Shown here piece after piece: positions 1 to 10,269 of a stretch of 64,000 bases of DNA (positions within the stretch are counted from its first letter, which is position 1; each line of letters begins with the position of its first letter). The translations under genes were made by a program, and so were the position numbers. Source of the stretch: Ditylenchus dipsaci (taxonomy: Eukaryota > Nematoda > Chromadorea > Rhabditida > Anguinidae); contig SADC01001112.1 of the NCBI GenBank assembly GCA_004194705.1, positions 248,001 through 312,000 on the forward strand, given 5' to 3'. The notes below the pieces were generated by a model, which was given only the letters and a program-made list of their open reading frames with translations, had not been told where the DNA came from and ran no database searches.

Positions 1-45
1 AAATGAGTACCCTAGGCCTGCATAACCAATATAAAAGCCTGGCAC

Positions 46-392
46 TTATTTAGACCGGGGCGCATTTGATAATTTCTCGTAAATCATGTTTAAAACTCTC
101 CTAAGTGATTTTTATATCCTAAAAACGTTGATTCTTGACACCCTTCTTGATAAAAAATCAATTTTTTGAAAAAAAAAAATGACTAAAATTTGACCAAAAT
201 ATTGATTTACCTTGGTCCCCCATAGCAAAAGTCAGATTTTAGTCAAAATTTTCCTTTCGAAAAATCGATTTGTAATTCAGAAAAAATGTCGCATATTAAT
301 GTTTTCATTGTTTTGAGGATATAAAAATTAGTTAGGAGACTATTAAACATGATTTACGAGAAATTATGAAACGCGCCCCTGGACTAAATAAA
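46..392. repeat. inverted-repeat (MITE-like) element, about 350 bp
   Basis: The two ends are inverted copies of one another over about 60 bases (GGGGCGCATTTGATAATTTC at the left, its diverged complement ending GAAACGCGCCCC at the right), and the match continues outward into TTATTTAG. The AT-rich middle has no reading frame. This is the structure of a non-autonomous DNA element. The superfamily is not identified and no clear target duplication was found. Confidence 0.6.
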
Positions 393-2990
393 TTTCAAAA
401 GCCTTATTTTGAACAGGCTATGGGTAGATATGAAATATTAAACATCTAGTCTTTTTACTGAATTCTCAGGTGATGCAGCACAGCTGGACCTAAACCTTTG
501 ACATGGTAGTCCGACCCTGCATTTTTCATATATTCTCAGTGGTGAAACATTAAAAAAAGGAAAATCCCAATCGCTTTATTAATCGAAACAAAGCAACAGC
601 CAATGATGAAGGGGTTTTAGAAGTACGGTCAAAGTCTTCAATAGCACAGTCACAAATAGCACGAATTATCATCTATTTTTTTCTGAGGCACCCAGAATTT
701 TTTTGGCACAAGTATGTACAGGGTTGGCCAAATTTTTCGGACTATTTCTTTTAGCCATAACTTTTTAAATTCGCGCTGTTCCGACGAGATCTTGTTTTTA
801 TTTGAAAGAGGAAAAGAAAGGAATTTGTTTGACACCAAAAGCAGTCGATGAAAATGAAAATTGAATTTTCGATGGTCGTTTGAAAATTTCGTTAGTTTTC
901 AGACAAGATGGCTTCGGCATATACTTAGAAACAACTGCTTGTTGATTAACACAACATCAACCAATGTTGGCAATAACAAGGTTCAACATTCACTTAAAAT
1001 TCCGGCTCCACACTTTGCCCTTGAACTTCTTTGTATCTTTAGACGCAATTTTCGTAGGATTTGGGCGCCCAATCCAGTATCTGCCCTGGCACATTATCGA
1101 AAGCATCTTGAATTCGTAGTTTTTCCACATTAGGATGACAGGCATGGACTGGCGCCATCTTCTTGAAAAATCAACAGATGCATGAAAATTTAAGGGCGAA
1201 GTGTTGGGATGAAATTTTAACAGAATGTGGAACCTTGTTATGGTCAATCTTGTCTGGTATTGTGGTGATTTTATAAAGTTGGCTCAAGCATTTTATAAAG
1301 CTTGAGTCAATACATTTTTTCTGAAATTTTATCAAATTTTTAAACAACCATCAAAAACTCAATTTTAATCCTTATTAGCTGTTTTGGGATGAAACCGATT
1401 CTTGTCTTCTCCTCTTTCTAATAAAAACAAGATCTCATCAAAAAAGGAAAATCAGCAACAATCAGCCAAAAATTTCATTAGAGAAAAGCAGCAAATGGGC
1501 TAATAAAATTTAGGTTAAAACTGAAAAATGCCGTCTTTTGACTGAAATATGCCGACTTCTAGCTGAAAAATGCTGCCTTTTTTCTTTTAGTCAAAGAAGT
1601 GAATATCTAAACAATTTTTTCAAAGTGATAACACCATGAGGTAGCCGTCAAAAATTCATTAGCGAAAAGCAGCAAATAGGCTGATAAAATTCAGGTAAAA
1701 CGCAAAAATTCCGTCTTTTGACTGAAATATGCCGCCTTACAGCTGAAAATACGTGTATGTGCTAATAAATATAAAAATATTTTTTTTTCTGTTGTATCTG
1801 TGTGAAAAATAATAAAGCTTTGATTGTCTTGGCAGCATTGATCTGCTGCACATAAGCTACACAAGAAAAGAAACAACAAGAAAAACAATTTTTTTTGTTA
1901 AGAGGATAAAAGATAATCATTTTTCTCTGTGTTTTTGCGTTCATCTGAATTGAAATCTCAGCGCATTTTTGCTTTATACTACTTGTATACTTGCTATAAT
2001 CTTGTACCCCTCGAATGACATTGTCTAATTATGACGATGTAAGTTAGTTCTTTAAAAGGGGGCGAAAGCTGTTAGGAGATAGTCTCGACACAAAAGGATA
2101 CATTTTATTTTTTTGTTTTTTAAGTTTGGTTTTAGAGCCATATTGGTACTTTTATAGTTCACCTATACGCGGATTTTTCGAAACATTTATACTTTCTAAT
2201 ACTTTTCACAGTGCATTTCCAAATATTGATTCTATTATATTCCTACGAGATTCCCGGTTTGGAAATCTCGAACATTTTTAAAATCTGGTCTCGTTTCCCA
2301 CTTTTGTAAAGTCGACAATTCGGTTTCGCCGGGAGAGTCTTTCCGGAAGTGAATATTATTAAGGTTTGAAATAAAACACATAATATTCAATTAAAATTTT
2401 CGTCTTTTTGAAATAATTTAGAAAAACTGATATTCTAGACTGATATTTTAAATCGTTTTTTTTGTGGCTGTGGTGTTCTGGACGGCTCAAATTGTTTTAC
2501 CCCTCCAAATTATTCTTTTATCCCCAAGTCGTAAAAATGAGTATTTCTCGGTGTTTTTATTATCGTAAAATTTTTTTTGATCATCACGTGGCCCTAAAAC
2601 TCTAGTTTCTTATAAGCTATCAACTGACTCCTTGTCGTTTAAATTTTTTTTAGAAATACCCATTTTTATGAAAGAAGAGTTATTTCATAAAAACGGGTAT
2701 TTCTCAAAAAAAATTGTAACCTTGAATGTGACATCTAAAGTTTTTTTAGCAGGGTGTAAAAAAATAAGCAACTTTAAGTGTATTGTTTGTATAAGGCTTG
2801 AGCTTTTATAGAAATTTTATTCAAAAACTTTTACATATAATTGTGTAGCCCTGGCCACTCTCTAGCTAATGATCTTATAACATTTCACTAGTGAAGTAGA
2901 CACGGTGGCAAAATTGAAGAATTTTTTTATTAACCACACATAAACGTCAGGGTTAAGAAAATCTGCTTGACTGATAACTAAATTTTTCAG
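393..2990. other. AT-rich intergenic DNA with decayed mariner-like repeat
   Basis: No gene can be supported here. Around 716 a TACAGGGT-type end is followed by wording shared with the mariner-like MITEs elsewhere in the window. A partly inverted copy of its subterminal segment (GATCTTGTTTTTATT) lies near 1,415-1,435, so 716-1,440 is probably an old degraded element. Near-repeats at 1,440-1,560 and 1,630-1,750 share the phrase 'GCAAATxGGCTxATAAAATT'. A hairpin with arms of about 20 bases lies at 2,650-2,706. Short ORFs in this stretch look accidental. Confidence 0.5.
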
Positions 2991-3296
2991 TGGACAGTCA
3001 TTGCTTTGGACAGTGGAGACAGAAAAGTGTGGAAAATCACAAAAGGTGATGAACATCGAATTGTGAAGGGATTCGACGTAAGTCAATTTTATTTAATTTT
3101 CAAACTAATCAAACATTTTTAGCCGGCCAACTACGAAGAAACATCTGCATTTAACAAAGAATTCAACCTTTATAGCAAATTAGAGGGGACTGGTATTGCC
3201 GCCCATTGCTACTCCGAAAAATATGATGGATACCAAAACAAAAACATCATTGAGCTATATTATATTGAAAAGTCAATAGAGGATTACTTTGGATGA
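2991..3296 (+). pseudogene. protein-kinase-like N-lobe fragment, two exons
   Basis: Two in-phase exons, 2,991-3,077 and 3,123-3,296, are separated by a 45-base intron with GTAAGT and TTTTTAG borders. The first exon follows a TTTTTCAG acceptor. Together they encode 86 residues ending at TGA. Visible features fit a kinase N-lobe: a beta-3-like Lys in KVWKITKG, an alpha-C-like Glu in FNKEFNLYSKL, then a hinge-like segment IIELYYIEKSIEDYF. The frame stops right after the hinge, so the catalytic loop, DFG motif and the rest of the C-lobe are absent, and no first exon was found upstream. I infer a truncated gene or a captured fragment beside transposons. The family is a pattern-based guess. Confidence 0.45.
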
Positions 3297-3619
3297 GAAA
3301 AAAAGTCACCAGCAAGGTATTTTTATTTGAATAACAAGCCCTGAATCCAACGATAAACTAACTATTTTACGAACATTGTTTTAAGCAAAAAAAAACCTGA
3401 TATGTGACCAAAAGTTTTTATAGACTGACACGGGAAAGGCACGACCACCCCGTGCGCTATCAAAAAACCTTATATACCAAAAGATAGCCCTAACTGAGCT
3501 TGTTATCATCTTGCAATCAAAATTTCCTATGGAGCAGTCTAGGCCGAGATATTCCACTTTTAAAGTTGTAAAATTGATCAGCTGGAATATACCAACAATA
3601 AATGGCAGTAATAAACATG

Positions 3620-3688
3620 TCAGTATGGCGCAGTGGGATCCTTGCGAACGCTCTTTTTCATGTCGCAGGTTCGACTCCCACTCGAATC
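3620..3688 (+). other. tRNA-like sequence (perfect A and B boxes), SINE-like
   Basis: TGGCGCAGTGGG at 3,626-3,637 fits the pol III A-box consensus TRGCNNAGYNGG, and GGTTCGACTCC at 3,668-3,678 fits the B box exactly. Spacing is as in a tRNA, but I could not close a convincing acceptor stem, and the copy lies in a repetitive palindrome. I therefore call it tRNA-derived rather than a working tRNA gene. Confidence 0.5.
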
Positions 3689-3957
3689 ATTCCTTTTTTC
3701 ATATTTTTTTGCTGATTCAAATAATTTTGGACAACTATCAACAAAACTCAATAAGCTTCATTTGTTGCTCCTATTGTGATCAGTATATCTGTTTCGACCA
3801 TTTTGTTGTGGACAAGCATTGCCATTGATTATTTGTTAATCGCCAATAAAAAAATGCGTCAAAAAATTAAATTGATTGTGAGATTGAGTTTTGTTGATAG
3901 TTGTCCAAAATTATTTGAATCAGCGAAAAAAATATGATAAAAAGGAATGATTCGAGT

Positions 3958-4014
3958 GGGAGTCGAACCTGCGACATGAAAAAAGAGCGTTCGCAACGAT
4001 CCCACTGCGCCCTA
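3958..4014 (-). other. tRNA-like sequence, inverted partner
   Basis: Mirror copy of the tRNA-like segment at 3,620-3,688. Its B box (complement of 3,959-3,969) is intact, but the A-box region reads GGGCGCAGTGGG, one change from the consensus. Confidence 0.45.
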
Positions 4015-4263
4015 CGGACATGTTTATTACTGCCATTTATATTTGGTATATTCCAGCTGATCAATTTTACAACTTTAAAAGTGGAATATCTCGGCCTAGA
4101 CTGCTCCATAGGAAATTTGATTGAAAGATGATAACAAGCTCAGTTAGGGCTATCTTTTGGTATATAAGGTTTTTGACAGCGCACGGGGTGGTCGTGCCTT
4201 TCCCGTGTGAGCTTAATTTACTGGGTAAAAACCAGTGTTTTCATAAACGAACACGAAATCAAT

Positions 4264-5222
4264 GGTTATGGGTAAAAATCCCCCGCAAAAATCCCCCAGC
4301 AAAAATCCCCCCAACAAAAATCCCCCAGCAAAAATCCCCCAGCAAAAATCCCCCACAAAAATCCCCCAGCACAAATCCCCCCAGAATAGAAATTGAAATT
4401 AAATGGACATTTATTCACGGACTCGGACTTAAAATAAGCAAATTATTGTCAATATTATCAATGTCTTAATCAAAATTGGGACCCTAAACACGGTTTGATA
4501 ATACCAAAATATCGGTTTTGCTATTCGGAATCCCGCATCGAGCTAGAAAAATACCTTAACTACCTGAGGGTACCTGAGGCTACCATGTAAGCATCTCAAC
4601 CGATGCTGCCAGCAAACACCAATTTTTCTAACCAAACAGCTTCAAAATTCCTATTTCGGTTACTTTAGCATAGCAACAACCTATAATTCAACTTCCCCAA
4701 GAATTGGTAGTAGGGCATCTTAATAGTTGTACTGAAATGGTAGAACTTAGGTGGTGGAACTTGGGTAGTACTACCTCGGCAGTGATACTCACCTAGTAAT
4801 ATCCAGTTATCAGGTATCCAGGTGGCTTTACCTAGTTGGTTAGGATATCCACATAGGAGTTAAGGTCTTTTAGGCATTGCGAGTTATTTTTATACTTAAA
4901 GTATTGTGAGTAAAACGAATGACTATACTACACCCTCCAGGCAATAAAGTCATTACCTCGTTTCATGCTTCGGTACTCCGGTTTACATCGGCACTGGGAC
5001 GTCTTTAACTATAAAATAGTGTTCATGACATGATTTTAGTTAGAATACCGTGGTTTTTTTGCTTAGTTTGCTTACATTTGCTTAGATACATTTGCCTCAC
5101 TTCAATTTTTATTCTGGGGGATTTTTGTGGGGGGATTTTTGCTGGGGGGATTTTTACTGGGGGATTTTTGCTGGGGGATTTTTGCTGGGGGGATTTTTAC
5201 GGGGGGATTTTTACCCATAACC
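4264..5222. mobile_element. foldback element A (tandem-repeat TIRs), 8-bp TSD
   Basis: The ends GGTTATGGGTAAAAATCCCC and its complement are followed inward by about 110 bases of a short tandem repeat, (CCAGCAAAAATCCC)n on the left and its inverse on the right (5,110-5,215). The 8-mer AAATCAAT flanks it at 4,256-4,263 and 5,223-5,230, a clean target duplication. The roughly 720-bp core has no ORF. The core includes ACACGGTTTGATAATACC and a GGTAGTACTACC-rich part, both shared with element B at 42.5 kb and, inverted, with the element at 62.9 kb. It sits inside the hAT element and so is younger than it. Confidence 0.88.
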
Positions 5223-5229
5223 AAATCAA

Positions 5230-5470
5230 TGCGAAATGAAATCAAAGCGAAATTTCGAAATGAAATTAAAACGAAAACGAAATGAGGTATCAAAACGAAA
5301 TGAAAACGAAATTTCGTTTTCATTTTCATTTCGTTTTGAAATCGATTTCGTTTTCGTTTTCATTTCATTTTGAAACGATTTCGTTTTCGTTTTCATTTCG
5401 CATTGGATTTCGTTTTCGTTTTCATTTCGTTTTCGTTTTCCTTTCGTATTGAATTTCATTTTCGGTTTCG
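5230..5470. repeat. simple repeat (GAAAACGAAAT)n / inverse, subterminal to hAT
   Basis: Degenerate repeats of AAACGAAATGAAAACG switch to the complementary TTTCGTTTTCATTTCG at about 5,312, so the block can fold on itself. A matching block lies at the other end of the hAT. Confidence 0.8.
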
Positions 5471-6193
5471 CTTTATATTAGGGTTTCTTTCTATAACTTC
5501 TGGTATTTTCGCAGGCGATATAATTTCATAACTTGAAACTCATACTTGGTTTGCTGGATAACTAAGCTGGATAACTAACTATTAAGCTCTCAATCTCTAT
5601 ATAGTATTCGGGTCTGCTGTGTGTCTCTATTTTGAGTAGCCTGGCTGTGCCGGTTATAACCTGCTCCTGAGAAAAATGTTATCAGGCAAATTTGTACTTA
5701 TTTGAAAGCTCTTTTAACGGCTGATGACCTTTGACTTTCAGATTAAGAAATTGCTGTGAAAATTTGTGAGATTTTGCTATTTAATGTTGAATATTGGTGT
5801 TTTTTGTGAAAGTCTCATGAGTGGTACCGTCGTGACCGTTATAACTTTATTGAGGAGTATAGCCAGGAGAGAGGTACCCAGGTGGAGGGTAGACGGGAGG
5901 GGTAGGCAGGAGTGTAATAGGCAGGAGGAGAGTAGACAGAACAGGGGCACACAAGAAAAGGTACTCACGCGCGGTAAGTGATGGATTTCTATTATATAAG
6001 AAAATTAATTTTTATTGAAATTTCAAAACACGGCAGAAGCGCCAATAGGCGCCTTCTGCCCTTAGTACATATAATATTCAAACAGTATCCTCGATTTGTC
6101 TTAAATGCTTAAAACCGTAATTGACCACTCTACGCCAATACATTTCCTTTATAACGCTTTATTCAGCTAAAACCGACACGAAGCAATAAAGAC
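5471..6193. other. non-coding interior of the hAT element
   Basis: No coding content could be supported. A purine-rich stretch lies at 5,860-5,960 and a strong GC-rich hairpin at about 6,032-6,060 (GGCAGAAGCGCC / GGCGCCTTCTGCC). ORFs across 5,766-5,981 on both strands are low-complexity and not convincing. Confidence 0.5.
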
Positions 6194-7436
6194 TCATTTC
6201 TCGTAACAATAAGAATTTAAATACACTATTAACTGAGAATCTAGTAGTTGACAATTGGTTCTGTTACGATGCCTTGCCGTTGCCAAACCGCATTGAGAGA
6301 AAACTCTTTCCACTGGAGTGTTGGTGCCAGTAATAGCCAATATCTCAAGAGCCAACTTTGCGATGTCTTTTCCGTCCTAAAAAAGCGTCAAATAATCGAA
6401 AACTAGTCAGAACTCAATATCCAAACCCACTAAATTTCGAACGTGAAAGAGTTTTTGTAACAGAAGAAAAATTAAGGTACCAGGTAGAATATCTTTAAAA
6501 GCACATACAATGTTGCTCCCGTTATCTGTCACGACTTTAAACACCTGTTGCATGTCTATTTCATATTGCGACAAGATGTCTTCTGTCACATTTCGGATGA
6601 GATGAGCGGTATGTGCAGTTTCCAGTTCACTTAGACCAAGAAAATTACGGCGGAGAGTGCCATCAGTGTCGCAATAATGAATTGTTACGCCTGTTGAAGA
6701 ATCAATATAGGAAGCTATCAATAAATAAAAGAATCCTAATCATACCCAAATAAGAATGTCTCATCCCACGGTCCGTCCAGATGTCACAAGTTATGGATGC
6801 GCGATAAGGCAGTTTACATAAGCGGCATTTGACACCTTCTTTCACAAGTTCAACACGATTGACTAACAGTTCCTTCATGCATGAGAAACTGTTTGGCATC
6901 TAAAACAGCCAAGATAGATCACAAGAAAATGAGAAAACTAAAACCTGGATATTCGAGTTCAAAACATGAAGCAGTTTCTTCATTAGAGGATGCAACATGA
7001 GGTTGATTGATAATGCTGGGATCGAAAGCACATCAGAAAGCGCACTTTGAGCTTGATGGATTCTGGAAAGATACAGTGACAAATGCAAGCATTTAAGCAT
7101 CTTTGAAACTCACAAGTACCTTGTGTTGAGTTTTTTCTTGGTAAACTTAGATCCAATCTTCTGAGAAGGCTGTTCTTGATCGGGATGTGCCATTCTCCAG
7201 TGCCTTTTAAGATTTGGAGCAGTAGTGGAAGACTTGTATACCTGAAAAAGTTCAGTAATTATCACCACAAAGACGCAACAGTGATAATTGTACGAACCAC
7301 AGTGCATTTCTTGCATCGGACAATGGTCTCTTCTGCCATATTTCTTTCTTCGAAAAAGTTGTTCCAAACCGCATCTCGTTGACGACCCCCTCTTTTTTTG
7401 AGACTGCACGGCGATGAGCTGATTGAGTCCATTCAA
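6194..7436 (-). pseudogene. BED-finger hAT transposase, internally deleted
   Basis: This is the remains of the transposase that would mobilise the surrounding hAT element. Reading on the minus strand: a BED zinc finger near 7,400-7,170 (DAVWNNFFEERN, the CKKC pair, an intron, then KRHWRMAH supplying the two His ligands); then PNSFSCMKELL and ASITCDIWTDRGMRHSYLGM at 6,899-6,745, typical of the hAT core; then VFKVVTDNGSNIVCAF at 6,540-6,490, the DNGxN signature. A last exon at 6,376-6,194 carries the hAT C-terminal dimerisation motif (ILAITGTNTPVERVFSQCG). The long insertion domain normally found between DNGSN and that motif is missing, so the enzyme is probably inactive. Exon borders between the blocks are approximate. 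Confidence 0.8.
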
Positions 7437-7539
7437 ATGTTCTGTTTCACTTAGCCTAAGCAGAAATTTGTTAATGAGAGTGAAACATGACGAAAAGAAT
7501 CTAAAGTATAGTAAACTTGAAGAAAATAAATGCAGGATA

Positions 7540-7815
7540 AAAGTGAAAACAAAAACGAAAACCGTTTCAAAATGAAAAGAAAAACGAACTCCAGTTCAAA
7601 CTGAGAACGAAAACGAAATCGAAAACGAAATGAAAACGAAAACGAAATCGAAAACGAAATGAAAACGAAAACGAATTCGTTTTCGTTTTCGCATTCATTT
7701 CACATTGCCATTCGTTTTCGTTTTCGTTTCGCTTTGAGACACTATTTCGTTTTCGTTTTCATTTCGTTTCGCAAATTCGTTCGTAAACCCGATTTCGTAT
7801 TCGTTTTCAAAAACA
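7540..7815. repeat. simple repeat (AACGAAAACGAAAT)n at right end of hAT
   Basis: This is the counterpart of 5,230-5,470 and also switches orientation internally at about 7,678 (ACGAATTCGTTTTCG). It runs into the CAGTGTTTTT terminus at 7,818. Confidence 0.8.
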
Positions 7816-7892
7816 CTGGTAAAAACAAAGTTGCAAGAATTTATTATAATCATATCCTTTAAAGGACCATACTTGTTGATGTAAATAAAAAT

Positions 7893-8030
7893 TTGGCAAT
7901 TTCAAATGCGCGCGGGATACTTTTCTTTCGTCTCGCACTCTACTCTTTGGAGTTATTTTGAGCGACTCAAAAGAGTACAGTGAGAGACGAAAGAGAAGTG
8001 TCCCGCGCGCATTTAAGTTTGTCAAATTCT
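7893..8030. repeat. hairpin repeat
   Basis: CGCGCGGGATACTTTTCTTTCGTC and AGACGAAAGAGAAGTGTCCCGCGCG mirror each other around an AT-rich centre (7,960). It belongs to the same family as the 8,596-8,795 hairpin: the ACGAAAGAGAAGTGTCCC core is shared. Confidence 0.75.
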
Positions 8031-8035
8031 CATTC

Positions 8036-8568
8036 GGTGGTATTTAATTTTGGCCGTAGAATACTGAAAATTTGCCGTATTTTTTTTGAATTTTTGAATT
8101 TTTTGGATTTTTTTTTAATTTGATCTTTTTGAATTTTGGCCGTAGATTTTTTTCACTTCTTCCTACAATTTTGTAATAATTTTTTATAGTTTTAGATATA
8201 GTTTTTTCGAAATTTTTTCACCATTATGTAGCCCTAAATCTTATCTTTTTATGAGTTAACAAAATTTGCTGAGTGGGGTCAGACAGTTAGATGTTTAAAG
8301 GTTTTGAAAAAACAATTTTAGGAAAAAGTTTGTTTTCAAAACAATGAAATTTCTACATTTCTGGCCACATTTAGCAAAGCTTCATAGCTCGCAAGAAAGC
8401 CAAGATTCAGGGCTATGTAATAGTAGAAAAAATTTAAAAAAATTGAGAAAAAATTATTGCAAAAATATAGAAAGAAGTGCGGAAAAAACATCTACGGCCG
8501 AAATTCAAAAATCAATTTTCAACCAATTTTCAGTATTCTACGGCCAATTTTAAATACAACCCATTTTC
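8036..8568. repeat. inverted-repeat element with GGCCGTAGAAT subrepeats
   Basis: The left end GGTGGTATTTAATTTTGGCC and the right end (CGGCCAATTTTAAATACAACC) are inverted copies. GGCCGTAGA and CTACGGCC phrases recur inside. It is related to the larger element at 56,120-56,700, where the phrase is GGCCATAGA. Confidence 0.7.
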
Positions 8569-8595
8569 ATTTGCATCAACAGGTATGGTCTTTCA

Positions 8596-8795
8596 AAGGA
8601 CCATGGTTTTTGCGCGCAGCGGCACACGCAAAATTTGAATTGGCGGGGGACACTTCTCTTTCGTCTATCAGTGTACTCTTTCGAGTTGTTTCGAATGACT
8701 CGAAAGAGTACACTGATAGACGAAAGAGAAGTGTCCCCCGCCAATTCAAATTTCGCATATGCCGCGGCGCACAAAAACCATGGTCCTTTAAAGAA
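8596..8795. repeat. 200-bp near-perfect hairpin
   Basis: Arms of about 95 bases (GACCATGGTTTTTGCGCGC... / ...GCGCACAAAAACCATGGTCC) pair around TTGTTTCGAATGACTCG. Compared with the left arm of the outer element (CTTTAAAGGACCATACTTG), the hairpin interrupts the sequence after AAAGGACCAT, with a second imperfect AAAGACCAT on the other side. It therefore looks like a separate insertion. Confidence 0.75.
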
Positions 8796-9289
8796 TATTA
8801 CTATAATAAATTCTTGGAATTTTGTTTTTACCCAGTAAATTAAGCTGAATCTATAAAAACATTTTGGTCGCATATCAAGTTTTTGTGCTTAAAACAGTGT
8901 TCGTAAATTTCCCCGAAAGCCTGGATTTTTTTATAAATTTTTGTTCTTTTTCGCAAATTTCGCAGGCACGGTCATATACAACTTTATACTCAAGATGTAC
9001 CCCTGCTTTCTAGCATCATTTTGAGTATAGACTTGTATAAAACCATGTCCACTAGAACACCTATAAAAATGTAACTTCTGACACAGTCCCGAAAAGTTCC
9101 GTTACGCCTTTGAATTAAACCAGGGAAAACTTTTTCGAAAAAAAAATTATTTCGAAACTTCGATCGGATGTGTTTTTCGTCGGGTGGATTCATGGTAATT
9201 CCGATTGGTGTGAAAAAATATGGGGTTTAAAATAAAAATTAAATTAACTCAAGCTTGCGGAACCCTATTTTCTAGTCAAAATAACCCAC

Positions 9290-9396
9290 CTCCCCAGTCT
9301 GTCCTCCTTTAATGGCATGTTCTGGACAACCAGGCTCAAATCCAACAACAGTCTCCAGTAGTCTCTGCTCAACACCCTTCAACACAGTCAAGAAAG
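9290..9396 (-). CDS. isolated exon-like island, unknown product
   Basis: A 107-base open segment lies between an acceptor-like CATCTGCCAG and a GAG|GTGGGT donor. It encodes 35 residues including FLTVLKGVEQRLLETVVGFE and GCPEHAIKGGQTGE. Composition is coding-like compared with the AT-rich surroundings. I do not recognise the family and found no partner exon on the minus strand nearby. It may be a captured exon in mobile DNA. Confidence 0.3.
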
Positions 9397-9467
9397 CTGG
9401 CAGATGATGTGATGTTTTTTATCGTTCAAAATCTCGAACTCAATGAAAACATCACAAACAAAAATTA

Positions 9468-9611
9468 ATGGAGATGGCAGGAAATTACTGGCAAGAGAAA
9501 GAGTTGGAACACGCTGAGGATCCAGAGTGCATCATCGATCGGCCAACGAGTGAAACCTTGCCTGTGAGTCAGAATAATAAGGACAAAGAAGATGTAGGAT
9601 TTAAAACTTAG
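9468..9611 (+). CDS. small exon-like ORF, unknown
   Basis: ATG at 9,468 opens 47 codons (MEMAGNYWQEKELEHAEDPE...). A good donor, CCT|GTGAGT, lies at 9,564, so the real exon may be only 32 codons. Charged, non-repetitive composition suggests coding origin. There is no recognisable domain and no downstream exon was found. It is on the strand opposite the island 70 bases away. Confidence 0.3.
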   Translation: MEMAGNYWQEKELEHAEDPECIIDRPTSETLPVSQNNKDKEDVGFKT

Positions 9612-10082
9612 CTAAAGTTATTATTGTTATGTTCTATTCAAAAAATTTTGGTTTTTACACGATTTTCTTTACAACTGGGGTTGGGCGCCGGCGCCCATGC
9701 AACTATAATCTCGAGCAAGATTCATGATCATATAAGGCATATAGAGGCTCTTGTGACCAAAACGGGGAAAAATAAAATGATATAAGAAGTTTACCTAAGT
9801 CTCTCAAGGTAAAAGTCAAATTTTGGTCGAAAAAAATTTTATTTTATAGTGTGATTTGATTTTATAAATAGTGATTTTCGGCAGAACATTAATTGCCTAA
9901 TATAGTCAACCTTCTCCATGAGCTACAGGTGGGATCGATCCCACCTGTAGCTTATGGAGAGGTGTAAGTTATAAAAAAGATATATTATACGAAACATACC
10001 CCCTTGGACCGGACTCAGGTGTAGCTTATAGAGCCTCTTATAGAGCCTCTTAATGCATTTTTGATCAAAATTCTAGCTCGGA
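9612..10082. other. non-coding, with a 46-bp perfect-type hairpin
   Basis: No gene is seen. CTCCATGAGCTACAGGTGGG and its inverse (CCCACCTGTAGCTTATGGAG) form a hairpin at 9,914-9,959 with GATCGATC at the apex. A GC-rich palindrome, GGGCGCCGGCGCCC, lies at about 9,685-9,698. Confidence 0.55.
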
Positions 10083-10260
10083 ATTATGTCTAAGGTAAGT
10101 GAGTGCGCGCATCTCTAACCAACCAAGCCCCCTTCGGGGGCGCAGGGGGCCTTGTTGCTTGGAGTTGAGATGCACACACCCACATACCTTAGACACAAAT
10201 CACTCGAAAGGGACTCTGGATGCATGAAAAAGCATGCATACTAGAGTTTCTTCATGTGGT
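10083..10260. repeat. cruciform repeat family, copy 1
   Basis: The hairpin is formed by TAAGTGAGTGCGCGCATCTC...GAGATGCACACACCCACATACC around a GC-rich apex (CCCCCTTCGGGGG), followed by GACACAAATCACTCGAAAGG and GGATGCATGAAAAAGCATGC. The same order of parts occurs at 17,174-17,375 and 45,418-45,740, which defines a dispersed family. This copy is uninterrupted and serves as the empty site for the insertion in copy 3. Confidence 0.75.
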
Positions 10261-10269
10261 AGGCCCCAG

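Larger units (their letters stand above)
3429..4207. repeat. 779-bp palindromic element with two inverted tRNA-like cores
   Basis: The left arm begins CACGGGAAAGGCACGACCACCCCG and the right arm ends with its complement. Arms of more than 250 bases mirror each other around an AT-rich centre near 3,830. Each arm contains a tRNA-like segment. Partial copies occur at about 16,945-17,175 and 17,715-17,760, so this is a dispersed family. A tRNA-derived SINE pair in head-to-head orientation, or a foldback element that took up a tRNA, would both explain it. Confidence 0.75.
4225..7826 (-). mobile_element. hAT transposon, 3,586 bp (4,233-7,818) with 8-bp TSD
   Basis: The element begins CAGTGTTTTCATAAACGAAC at 4,233 and ends with the diverged complement finishing AAAACACTG at 7,818. 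The flanks are identical 8-mers GTAAAAAC at 4,225-4,232 and 7,819-7,826, the expected hAT target duplication. The CAGTG terminus and the BED/hAT coding remains inside (minus strand, 6,194-7,436) agree. Subterminal regions are rich in ACGAAAACGAAAT repeats in both orientations (5,230-5,465 and 7,540-7,815). A foldback element is inserted 31 bases inside the left end. The transposase reads on the minus strand and appears internally deleted. Confidence 0.9.
4209..8845. repeat. outer inverted-repeat element split by a nested hAT
   Basis: The left end AGCTTAATTTACTGGGTAAA and the right end (complement, ending at 8,845) are inverted copies. Left-arm sequence resumes after the hAT at 7,819 (AAGTTGCAAGAATTTATTAT, then CTTTAAAGGACCAT) and matches the complement of 8,785-8,830. 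The right arm has single, uninterrupted sequence where the left arm holds the hAT, so it serves as the empty site. Inside lie further hairpins at 7,893-8,030, 8,036-8,568 and 8,596-8,795. Confidence 0.7.

Noticed and set aside
3620..3688. Functional tRNA gene
   Set aside because: A and B boxes are perfect, but I could not form a full acceptor stem and clear anticodon arm, and the sequence lies in a dispersed palindrome.
5226..5459. Lys/Asn/Glu-rich ORF (77 residues, minus)
   Set aside because: Translation of the (GAAAACGAAAT)n simple repeat.
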